A stretch of DNA of 50,342 nucleotides from Psychrobacter sp. (lineage in GTDB: Bacteria; Pseudomonadota; Gammaproteobacteria; Pseudomonadales; Moraxellaceae): the NCBI RefSeq assembly GCF_030454045.1, contig NZ_JAKDJE010000015.1:1-50342 (forward strand), written 5' to 3'. The translations under genes and the position numbers were made by a program. Positions within the stretch are counted from its first letter, which is position 1. Each line of letters begins with the position of its first letter. This document shows positions 27,693-35,052 of this stretch, piece after piece. The notes beneath the pieces are model-generated. The model did no database searches, was not told the DNA's origin, and worked only from the letters and a program-made list of their open reading frames with translations.

Positions 27693-28744
27693 AATGGTCT
27701 AGCTTCTGACGAGTTATTCAAAATATTTGGAGAATACTGCTGCGTTTTATTGTTCACGTATAAAATTACGTCTTTTATCACCAGTTTTTTCATGGCGGAT
27801 ATGAGCGTCTCCATGATTGCGTAATCGGGCTGTTCGTTTTTTACTGGCAAGGATATTATATCTTTTTGAATTTTTCTATTACTGATGCTATCTCCCCAAG
27901 AGTATTTATGTGACAAGCCTTTTTTGACGCAGGTTGCAAGATACAACTGATTTGATTTACTTTTTTCAGCATCTTTTAGATGTAAAATTAGATTGTGACT
28001 ATCATTAGAATAAAAATCATGTTCTTGATAGGTCACTACAAAGGTTTTCCCACCAATAAACACGCAATTACCTGTATCTATATGCTGTTTATCGTAAGCA
28101 ATATAGGTACTTACCGCATTGTTATCAGCACTGGCGCAAAGATACGGCGTAGTGCCACTATCTGCAATAATATCTCTTGATAAAATGCTTTTAGAGTTAT
28201 TTACATCAAATATATCAGTGACTTTAAATTCTTTAAATTCTGCTTGCTCAAAATCAATTAATGCTTTTTGTTCTTTAGCTGTTAAAGTGTAGTCTTTAAG
28301 TCCTGTCGCCACAAGATAAGAGTTTAGCTTTGACATACGCTCAGCTTCAATATCAGCTATAAAACTATCCATAAATTCAAAATCTGGTTTATTATTTTTA
28401 ACTGGTAGCTTTATTATTATTTTAATTAGCTTTGCAAGTGTAGGATAGTTTCCATAACCGTCAGAAAAACTGTTTTTAAGAGATTTATTAATAGCTGTTA
28501 CGCCATATAAAGAAATCAAATTGCTCTCATCATTTTTTGCTTTTAACGAAAAAATATTTTGGCTTGCATACCATTCTTGCTTTCTAATTTGTGCAACAAT
28601 AGCTCCAATCTGACTTACAGATATAATGTTTTTAGGATTAGGTTTAATATTCAACTCATTTACATAGCCTTTTATTCCATTATTCACCCTAGTTCTGCCT
28701 ACAAATTCAATTAAACCTTTTTTTTTCTCCTTAATAATATCCAA
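27689..28744 (-). CDS. Restriction-modification specificity (S) subunit, BcgI-B-like
   Basis: This is the DNA-recognition partner of the nuclease-methylase encoded just upstream. It has two target-recognition domains with matching ends: IIIKLPVKNNKPDFEFMDSFI closes the first and DIISLPVKNEQPDYAIMETLI the second, each followed by a helical spacer. The second domain opens with EFKEFKVTDIFDVNNSKS. The matching opening of the first, EWGEFKIGDLFTVSTVKS, lies upstream of the only possible start codon (TTG 28744). The in-frame coding extends 35 codons further up to the end of the upstream gene with no ATG, GTG or TTG. Translation by -1 frameshift from the upstream gene is therefore likely (see 28806-28869). 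The TTG does have GAAGG four bases before it. Base composition is very AT-rich, suggesting transfer. Confidence 0.82.
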   Translation of the reverse strand: MDIIKEKKKGLIEFVGRTRVNNGIKGYVNELNIKPNPKNIISVSQIGAIVAQIRKQEWYASQNIFSLKAKNDESNLISLYGVTAINKSLKNSFSDGYGNYPTLAKLIKIIIKLPVKNNKPDFEFMDSFIADIEAERMSKLNSYLVATGLKDYTLTAKEQKALIDFEQAEFKEFKVTDIFDVNNSKSILSRDIIADSGTTPYLCASADNNAVSTYIAYDKQHIDTGNCVFIGGKTFVVTYQEHDFYSNDSHNLILHLKDAEKSKSNQLYLATCVKKGLSHKYSWGDSISNRKIQKDIISLPVKNEQPDYAIMETLISAMKKLVIKDVILYVNNKTQQYSPNILNNSSEARPL

Positions 28745-28805
28745 TTTACCTTCATCAAAGCTTTTGACAGTGCTGACCGTAAATAAATCACCAATTTTAA
28801 ACTCA

Positions 28806-28869
28806 CCCCACTCAACATTATCTAATTGCTCGTTAAGTGAGGTATCTACTTTCCCGGTGCATCATCCTC
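28806..28869 (-). promoter_or_regulatory. Predicted -1 programmed ribosomal frameshift signal
   Basis: Read on the minus strand, this stretch holds an SD-like GAGGA (28869-28865), 9 nt, then the slippery heptamer G_GGA_AAG in phase with the upstream gene (28855-28849). The stop TAG follows immediately. After a 6-nt spacer comes an 11-bp stem, CCTCACTTAAC (28842-28832) with GTTGAGTGGGG (28816-28806), including two G-T wobbles, and a 15-nt loop. Slippage by -1 continues with GTA GAT ACC into the specificity reading frame. The layout matches bacterial dnaX-type signals. The elements are seen directly; function is inferred. Confidence 0.65.
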
Positions 28870-30879
28870 GTTTTGTTGCTTGATAATATTGCTCACTTCC
28901 CACGCTAGATAATCGCTGACCGTTTTTTTGAAGTCTTGCAAAGTAGGCTTAGTATCTATAGGAGCGGATTGATTCCAATCTGCACCATTATTGGGGTCAA
29001 CTGTACCTTCATAATACTCTTGCTCAGTAAAGATATTGAGTTGGCTTTTACCAAAACGGACGAGGTTGACAAGCTCTTCATAACGCTCTTTTGCTTGATT
29101 GGTATCTTTTAAGTTATTGCTCGCCTTTTTACGATTGGTGCGCGTGTAACCATCGTTTGAGAAATCAATAAACTTGACTGGCTCATCTTTGTGATGCGGT
29201 TCATTGACTTTGAACACGTAGATATTAGTTTGTACGCTGGCTTTACCTATAAATATATCTATTGGCATTTTGATGCTGGCGATGAGCGTATGCTTGGCTA
29301 GTATCTTCTTTGTATAAGTTATAGCTTTACCTGAGCCTGCTGAGTTTTGAATAATGATAGCCGCGTAGCCCTTATTCATCATGCCAAGTGCACGCTCTAC
29401 AAAGTTCATACCATTGCCATTTGCCGAGTAGGGCGGATTGAGTACAAACGCATCAGCAGGGAATTTGTCCTCGGTCTTACCAAAGCCATAATTACCATCA
29501 AAATCAGCTAATGAATCCATATTTAAGATATTGGAGCTACCGTCACCCATTAGGATCATATTAAGAATAGCGAGCATGTACACGCTTGATAATAATTCTA
29601 ACCCTAGCAATTGTTCCGCTTTAATTACGATTTCTTTTTGCGCCAGCTCATCAGGTGAAGTAATAGTGCGCTTAGCGTCGTCTAGCATCTCGTTCATGGC
29701 AGCAACTAGTAGACCTGCTGAACCCGTAGCAAAATCCCACACATAAGAATCTTTATTGACGCGAGCCAGCTTGACCAATAGATTTGCTACATAAGACGGT
29801 GTAAGTACCACATCATTGAGCTTATCTTGTGAAAAACCAAGCCAGCCATACATCTCATTAAATAGCTTACCTGTAAAGTCAGTGGTTAAGCCAATTTTAT
29901 AATATATGCCTAAGTCATCGACAATTTTAGTAAACACTCGCTTGAGCTGGCTTTCACCATTGATGACTTTATTAATATTTTCTGTGGTTAAAGTATTCTC
30001 TAATGTTCTAACAATCAGATCTTTCTTTTCCTTAGGTATCTTTTTTTCATTCAAAAAAGCCTTTATCTTTCTTAGGATGATGTCACCATCACGACTACCT
30101 TCTTCGATAGAAGACTTTAAATCAGACTTTTCAAGTGGAGTGACTTTTCCTGGTATGCCGAGCGTTGCGATGATTGAAGCTGCAACCAAATAAACGCGGT
30201 CATTTTCACCTAAGCCTTTTTCATTTTGATAAATATCATTATTAAGTCGGACTAAACTCGTATCAATCTCTTTTTCTCTTTGAGCCTTTAATTTATCAAT
30301 TTCTACTTGCGATAGGGTCAGTGTTTTTACTTTTTCTATGAAACTATCAAAATTTTGCGGTGCTAAAAACGATAGATCCGAAAACTCTCCAACTTTTTGG
30401 CCTGCGCCAAGATTGCTTTTTGAGACATAGTAGACCCCAATTTCATGCTGTATCTCTCCACCTTCATCTTTATAGCCCGTCATACCAATAGCAATAATAT
30501 CGGTGTAACTGGTATGATGTAATAAGGCGTTAGCATAATGTACTGCGCCATTCACTGCGAATGAGTTAATATTCTTAAAATTTGGCTGGTTTTTAGCAGT
30601 TTGATTTTCAACTTGACCGTCAGTGTTGAGTTTTTCTAGTTTCCCTTTATAACCTTTATACTCAATAAGTATTGGAAAATAATTCAAATTTTTATCTTGT
30701 AATAGCAGCTTAGCATCAGGACGATTTGCACCTGTTCCACCATTTTTAGTGAAGTAATCAGACAGCGCCTTTTCTATCTCAGTGTTTAAAAACTCTTGCT
30801 CTAATTTATAGTCTAATTTGTAGGTCTTGAGCCAACCATTCGCTAAATCTGCAATATTGGGTTCTATCGATTGTGCCAT
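28846..30879 (-). CDS. Type IIB/IIG restriction enzyme: fused nuclease and N6-adenine methyltransferase (BcgI-A-like)
   Basis: This 677-residue protein combines cutting and methylating functions. The N-terminal domain has a PD-(D/E)xK nuclease pattern, Pro-Asp55 followed by PILIEYKGYKG with Glu73-Tyr-Lys75. The C-terminal part is a gamma-class adenine methyltransferase: VLTPSYVANLL (359-369), the S-adenosylmethionine motif DFATGSAG (382-389) and the catalytic NPPY (481-484). No separate HsdR or helicase gene is present, which distinguishes it from type I systems. Its size and gene order match BcgI subunit A (about 640 residues) with B (about 340). The start has AAGGA ten bases upstream. The gene is AT-rich compared with its prp neighbours, consistent with horizontal acquisition. 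Confidence 0.88.
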   Translation of the reverse strand: MAQSIEPNIADLANGWLKTYKLDYKLEQEFLNTEIEKALSDYFTKNGGTGANRPDAKLLLQDKNLNYFPILIEYKGYKGKLEKLNTDGQVENQTAKNQPNFKNINSFAVNGAVHYANALLHHTSYTDIIAIGMTGYKDEGGEIQHEIGVYYVSKSNLGAGQKVGEFSDLSFLAPQNFDSFIEKVKTLTLSQVEIDKLKAQREKEIDTSLVRLNNDIYQNEKGLGENDRVYLVAASIIATLGIPGKVTPLEKSDLKSSIEEGSRDGDIILRKIKAFLNEKKIPKEKKDLIVRTLENTLTTENINKVINGESQLKRVFTKIVDDLGIYYKIGLTTDFTGKLFNEMYGWLGFSQDKLNDVVLTPSYVANLLVKLARVNKDSYVWDFATGSAGLLVAAMNEMLDDAKRTITSPDELAQKEIVIKAEQLLGLELLSSVYMLAILNMILMGDGSSNILNMDSLADFDGNYGFGKTEDKFPADAFVLNPPYSANGNGMNFVERALGMMNKGYAAIIIQNSAGSGKAITYTKKILAKHTLIASIKMPIDIFIGKASVQTNIYVFKVNEPHHKDEPVKFIDFSNDGYTRTNRKKASNNLKDTNQAKERYEELVNLVRFGKSQLNIFTEQEYYEGTVDPNNGADWNQSAPIDTKPTLQDFKKTVSDYLAWEVSNIIKQQNEDDAPGK

Positions 30880-30969
30880 TACTCACTATTCCTTAATATG
30901 GATATAATCTTCTGATACTCTAAAGAGGGTATGTAAAAGCGCTCTATAATACTATTATTTCATTACTTA

Positions 30970-32823
30970 TCAACTGTTGATGGTTTGGCTGATTTTGTCT
31001 AAATTTAAGCTATCAGACATGGCACTAAATATTTCAAAGTATTTGCCGCGTTGGGCATAAAGTACCTCATGTGTACCTGTCTCAACCACTTCGCCATTTT
31101 CTATGACCACCAGATCATCGGCATCGATGATTTGCGCGATATTGTGCGAGACCATAATCACGGTACGGTCTTTTTTGATCAGATCTAGGCTCTTTTTTAC
31201 TTGTTGACTGGCGATAGCGTCGAGGCTGGCGGTCGGCTCATCCAAAAACACAATGGGCGGATCTTTTAAAAACATCCTTGCCAGCGCGATACGCTGCTGC
31301 TGACCGCCTGATAAAGATTTGGCCGTACTCTCGTAACCCTCTGCTAGCGACATGATTTGCTCGTGTATAGAGGCTTTTTTTGCAGCAACGATGATGTCAT
31401 CGTTGCTGGCATTCATATCGCCGTAGCGGATATTTTCACTGATTGTCCCTGAAAAAATATGATTGCTCTGTAATACCAAGCCGATACGCTGACGCAGCTC
31501 ATGGGTGTCACAATCGGTCAAATCATGCCCATCCAAGCATATCGTGCCAGCGTCTGGCGCGTAGAATTTAACCAATAGGTTGATGATAGTGCTTTTGCCA
31601 GCACCAGAGAGACCAACCAGTGCCGTGATACGGTTGGGCTTGATAGTGAAGCTAACGTCTTTGAGCGCTTGTGTGCCGTTTGGATAAGTGAAATCGACGT
31701 TTTTAAGTTCAATATGGCCTTTTAGGTTGTCGCTACTGATACCAGCGATGCTCTCAACTTGGCTGTCATCTTCTAAAATATCAAAAAACCCTTCGGCATA
31801 GGTCAATGCATTATTTATCTGGTCGTAGATGCGGTGTAATTGACGGATAGGGGCGGCAACGTTTTGGAACAGCATGACATGAAACAAAATCATACCAATG
31901 GTCATCTCACCTTGTAGGACAAAATAAGCGGTGAGCAAGATAATAACTACCACACCAATCTGCTCGATAAAGGTTTTGATGGCATCATAAACAAACCCAA
32001 TACTGCGAATACGCAGCTGATTATCAGTCATTTCCTTTTGAATGGCTAAGTGCTTCTCAGCCTCAATGGACTCACGGACGAAGGATTTCACCACGCTGAT
32101 CGAATTAATCAAAGAGATCACCAAACCGCTTTTGGCTTCTCGAAACCCACGCATCTGCCGACGAAAACCTTGTAGGCGCTTGGCTTGTTTTTGACTGATA
32201 AAAAAGTAAATGGGAATAATAATAAGACCGACCAAGCCTATCCAAAAATTGGTCGAAAACATAATGATAAGCGCCACGATCGCATTGGCAAACAGCGGTA
32301 GCATATCGATAAAAAAGTTCTGTACCAGACTGGTTAAGCTGCTAACCCCATAGTCAATACGGGTTTGCAACTTGCCACTGTCGTTTTCACTACTGGTATA
32401 AAATGCCATCCGATAGGTCAAGATGCGCTCAATGATTTTTTGCGATAAATCACGTGATAGACTGATACGAATCTTTTCGCCGAAGAAGCGTTGCCCAAAC
32501 GAGATGAATATCGATAATATCTCTTTGGTTAAGAGTACCGCACTGATAATGGTCAGCATGCGCACGCCAGCTTCCCAAGGCTCAGCGAGGGTAGCGACTT
32601 CGGTCAAGGTATCAACGGCATAACGTAGTACAAAGGCATTAACTTGCGCGGTAAAGGAGCCTAGAGCAGTCAGCGCTAAGGTGGCGATGATAAGCAAGCG
32701 ATAAGGCTTAGCAAATACCGCCAGTTTTTTGAGGATATCCCACAGCAGCGCCCGCCGTTCTTTTTTCTCGACTGGCGGTTTTTTGTCTAACTGTGCGCGG
32801 CGTGGTTGGGGAGATGTCGGCAT
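30970..32823 (-). CDS. ABC exporter, fused permease and ATPase (MsbA-like)
   Basis: This 617-residue half-transporter would act as a homodimer in the inner membrane. The permease domain (about residues 35-335) has six hydrophobic helices, and the ATPase domain follows. The Walker A GLSGAGKST is at about residue 404, the signature LSGGQQQR at about 505, Walker B IVFLDEP at about 525 and the switch MVSHNIAQI after that. The substrate is unknown; relatives export lipids or drugs. It lies 38 bases downstream of prpF on the same strand and probably shares its transcript, but nothing connects it to propionate metabolism. Confidence 0.9.
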   Translation of the reverse strand: MPTSPQPRRAQLDKKPPVEKKERRALLWDILKKLAVFAKPYRLLIIATLALTALGSFTAQVNAFVLRYAVDTLTEVATLAEPWEAGVRMLTIISAVLLTKEILSIFISFGQRFFGEKIRISLSRDLSQKIIERILTYRMAFYTSSENDSGKLQTRIDYGVSSLTSLVQNFFIDMLPLFANAIVALIIMFSTNFWIGLVGLIIIPIYFFISQKQAKRLQGFRRQMRGFREAKSGLVISLINSISVVKSFVRESIEAEKHLAIQKEMTDNQLRIRSIGFVYDAIKTFIEQIGVVVIILLTAYFVLQGEMTIGMILFHVMLFQNVAAPIRQLHRIYDQINNALTYAEGFFDILEDDSQVESIAGISSDNLKGHIELKNVDFTYPNGTQALKDVSFTIKPNRITALVGLSGAGKSTIINLLVKFYAPDAGTICLDGHDLTDCDTHELRQRIGLVLQSNHIFSGTISENIRYGDMNASNDDIIVAAKKASIHEQIMSLAEGYESTAKSLSGGQQQRIALARMFLKDPPIVFLDEPTASLDAIASQQVKKSLDLIKKDRTVIMVSHNIAQIIDADDLVVIENGEVVETGTHEVLYAQRGKYFEIFSAMSDSLNLDKISQTINS

Positions 32824-32861
32824 AAAACTCTATCACAAATTAAAGCAAGCCATGACGACGC

Positions 32862-34115
32862 TTAAAACGCATCCGAAGGCACAAAAACTTCACCAACCAT
32901 GATACGCCTTGCTGAACGACTCATCGACACTTTTTTGGCTTGCCAGCGCCCATCGACCAACTCAGTCTTACCACCGACGAGCAATGCCCCTGATGGATGA
33001 CCAAAACGTACCTCTGTCAGCTCGCCACCACCAGCAGCTTTGTTAACAAGCGTGCCTTGCGTGGTCGCGGCAGCGGCAATAGCGACTGCTGCTGTCCCCA
33101 TCATGGCGTGATGCAGTTGGCCCATACTCATGGCACGTACGACTAAATCAATCTCGCTTGCATCGACCGACTTACCACTAGAGGCCGTATAACTTTGTGC
33201 TGCACCTACCCAAGCGATTTTGGGAATATGCTGGCTAGTCTGTGCTTCAGAGATATCTTGGAACAATCCCATCGCTACGCCGCCTGTAGCACGGATTTTC
33301 TCAAGCTTGGCGAGTAGATCACCATCGCTATTGATGTCGCCTTGCAACTCAGTACCGGTAAAACCCAGATCTTCTGCGTTCATAAATATGGTCGGGATAC
33401 CAGCGCTGATAAAGGTGGCTTTGACGCTGTCAGAATTTAGACCACAGCCCGTCACATCGAAATCATCGACCAAGTTACCAGTAGGGAACATGTCGCTGGT
33501 GGCATCTACAGGATCGATAAACTCAATTTTGACTTCAGCCGCTGGGAAGGTCACACCGTCTAATTCAAAGTCGCCCGTCTCTTGAACCTGTACTTTGTCA
33601 TTTGCATCTTTATAGAGGGGCACATGGGCAATAATCGTTTTACCGATATTTTCTTGCCAAATGCGTACTTCACAAATGCCGCTATCTGCATGCTCATCGA
33701 TGCTATTAGCAATCTTGTCGGCAGCGACTAGTCCCATATTAATGGCACAGGCACCAACGGCTGCAGTTAAGTTGCCACAATTGCCCGCCCAGTCAATCAT
33801 GGGCTTTGCGATATTAACTTGGCCAAACAGATAATTCACATCGTGATTGGATCTGTCTGAGGCCGATAAGATAACGGTCTTTGAGGTACTAGAGCTGCCA
33901 TTGCCGAGACCGTCAATTTGCTTACCATAAGGATCAGGGCTACCGATGACCCGTAGCAGAAACTTATCACGTGACTCGCCAGCAACTTGGCAACGCTCAG
34001 GTAAATCAGACAATTTAAAGAATGTGCCTTTTGAAGTGCCGCCACGCATATAGGTAGCGGGGACGGATATTTGCGGGGCGAAAGAAGCTTTTGATTGAGA
34101 GTTGGTTTGGGTCAC
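32862..34115 (-). CDS. prpF: 2-methylaconitate cis-trans isomerase PrpF
   Basis: PrpF converts the isomer of 2-methylaconitate released by AcnD into 2-methyl-cis-aconitate, which the aconitase-type enzymes can hydrate. The 417-residue product shows the family's start VPATYMRGGTSKGTFF. It also has GNGSSSTSKTVILS, MIDWAGNCGNLTAAVGACAI (with the conserved Cys of the active-site region) and MGQLHHAMMGTAAVAIA. The start is a GTG with AAGGA nine bases upstream. In other bacteria prpF directly follows acnD; here a yefM-yoeB pair and a terminator intervene. Confidence 0.93.
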   Translation of the reverse strand: MTQTNSQSKASFAPQISVPATYMRGGTSKGTFFKLSDLPERCQVAGESRDKFLLRVIGSPDPYGKQIDGLGNGSSSTSKTVILSASDRSNHDVNYLFGQVNIAKPMIDWAGNCGNLTAAVGACAINMGLVAADKIANSIDEHADSGICEVRIWQENIGKTIIAHVPLYKDANDKVQVQETGDFELDGVTFPAAEVKIEFIDPVDATSDMFPTGNLVDDFDVTGCGLNSDSVKATFISAGIPTIFMNAEDLGFTGTELQGDINSDGDLLAKLEKIRATGGVAMGLFQDISEAQTSQHIPKIAWVGAAQSYTASSGKSVDASEIDLVVRAMSMGQLHHAMMGTAAVAIAAAATTQGTLVNKAAGGGELTEVRFGHPSGALLVGGKTELVDGRWQAKKVSMSRSARRIMVGEVFVPSDAF

Positions 34116-34195
34116 TGTATTGAGTCCTTTTTATATTATTATAAGATTGGGTATGGCGTCATCAGCAAGTAAACACGAACGACTAAGAACGCTCA

Positions 34196-34456
34196 TTAAT
34201 AATGATAGCGACAAGAGATAATCGTCAGATAGTTATCATCGACGGCATATACCAAACGATTGGCGTCGTCGATACGTCTTGACCAAAATCCGGATAGGTT
34301 TTCTTTTAGGGGTTCAGGTTTGCCAATGCCTTCAAACGGATTACGCTTACATTCGGTGATGAGTTTGTTAATACGCTTGAGTGTCTTCTTATCTTGTGTT
34401 TGCCAGTACAGATAGTCTTTCCACGCAGCGTCTGTCCATGCTAGTTGTTCACTCAT
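34196..34456 (-). CDS. yoeB: YoeB toxin (ribosome-dependent mRNA endonuclease)
   Basis: YoeB cuts mRNA in the ribosomal A site and is neutralised by YefM. The 86-residue product is close to E. coli YoeB: DYLYWQTQDKKTLKRINKLI, NPFEGIGKPEPLKENLSGFW and SRRIDDANRLVYAV. The catalytic residues correspond to Glu48, Arg67 and His85, with Tyr86 ending the protein, so the toxin looks active. I chose ATG 34456, which has AAAGGG seven bases upstream, rather than an in-frame TTG at 34501. It follows yefM by 41 bases. Confidence 0.94.
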   Translation of the reverse strand: MSEQLAWTDAAWKDYLYWQTQDKKTLKRINKLITECKRNPFEGIGKPEPLKENLSGFWSRRIDDANRLVYAVDDNYLTIISCRYHY

Positions 34457-34497
34457 TGTTAGACCCTTTGCCTTTGGATGGATTACAGTCTTTGAGC

Positions 34498-34824
34498 TCA
34501 AGCACTTTCAATATCGCTATCCGTATGTTCATTATTATCGCTGCTACCATCACCTTTATCACTATCTTCTGCCGTATCAATTAGCTCACGCGTAACCGTT
34601 TTGCCAGCTTTATATTGGGCAATAGAGTCCGCTAAGTGCGCTGCATTGGCAGGAGATTTTAGCAAATAGACGGTTTCCATCAGGCTATTGTAGTAATCAA
34701 GCGACATAACGACGGCATCATCGGCATCACGGCGGGTCACGATAGTGGCGTTGGCATCATCGTTTACCGTGTCTAGAACAGACTTTAGGTGCTTTCTGGC
34801 TTCTGAAAAACTAACGACTCTCAT
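34498..34824 (-). CDS. yefM: YefM antitoxin
   Basis: This 108-residue Phd/YefM antitoxin binds YoeB through its C-terminal part and represses its own promoter through the N-terminal fold. It opens with MRVVSFSEARKHLKSVLDTV and contains TRRDADDAVVMSLDYYNSLMETVYLLKSPANA, close to E. coli YefM (split: VVMSLDYYNSL, ETVYLLKSPANA). An extra acidic tail of about 20 residues after the toxin-binding region (EDSDKGDGSSDNNEHTDSDI) is unusual. The ribosome binding site AAAGGAG is strong. Operator-like TGTACA sites lie just upstream. Confidence 0.94.
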   Translation of the reverse strand: MRVVSFSEARKHLKSVLDTVNDDANATIVTRRDADDAVVMSLDYYNSLMETVYLLKSPANAAHLADSIAQYKAGKTVTRELIDTAEDSDKGDGSSDNNEHTDSDIESA

Positions 34825-34856
34825 GGCTTACTCCTTTCATGACATTATGTATGACT

Positions 34857-34874
34857 TGTACAATATATAGTACA
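34857..34874. promoter_or_regulatory. YefM-YoeB-type operator
   Basis: TGTACA (34857-34862) and AGTACA (34869-34874) are spaced exactly 12 bases centre to centre, just upstream of the yefM start. The E. coli yefM operator is known to use two TGTACA-core repeats at 12-base spacing, so this is probably the autoregulatory site. Confidence 0.7.
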
Positions 34875-34973
34875 TATTACGCCATTGGTTAAGTAAACTC
34901 AATATTTAGCTACTATCTAGTACTTAGGAGTAAGTGATAAAACTCAGTGTATAGAACGTAAAAGCAAATAAAA

Positions 34974-35005
34974 GCCGATGTCATATAAGGCTATACAACA
35001 TCGGC
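34974..35005 (-). terminator. Rho-independent terminator after acnD
   Basis: On the minus strand the 8-bp stem GCCGATGT/ACATCGGC with a 16-nt loop is followed by TTTTATTTG. It lies about 50 bases after the acnD stop and separates it from yefM. Confidence 0.75.
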
Positions 35006-35052
35006 GAATTTTGTACTCTGCTATTTATCACGTTAAAACCTACAGGATAGCC

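Noticed and set aside
27689..30879. Classical type I restriction system
   Set aside because: There is no HsdR motor subunit, and the methylase itself carries a nuclease-like N-terminal domain, which fits the BcgI type better.
33220..33585. Open frame of 121 codons on the plus strand
   Set aside because: Antisense to prpF, with Ser/Pro-rich composition typical of a reverse-frame shadow.
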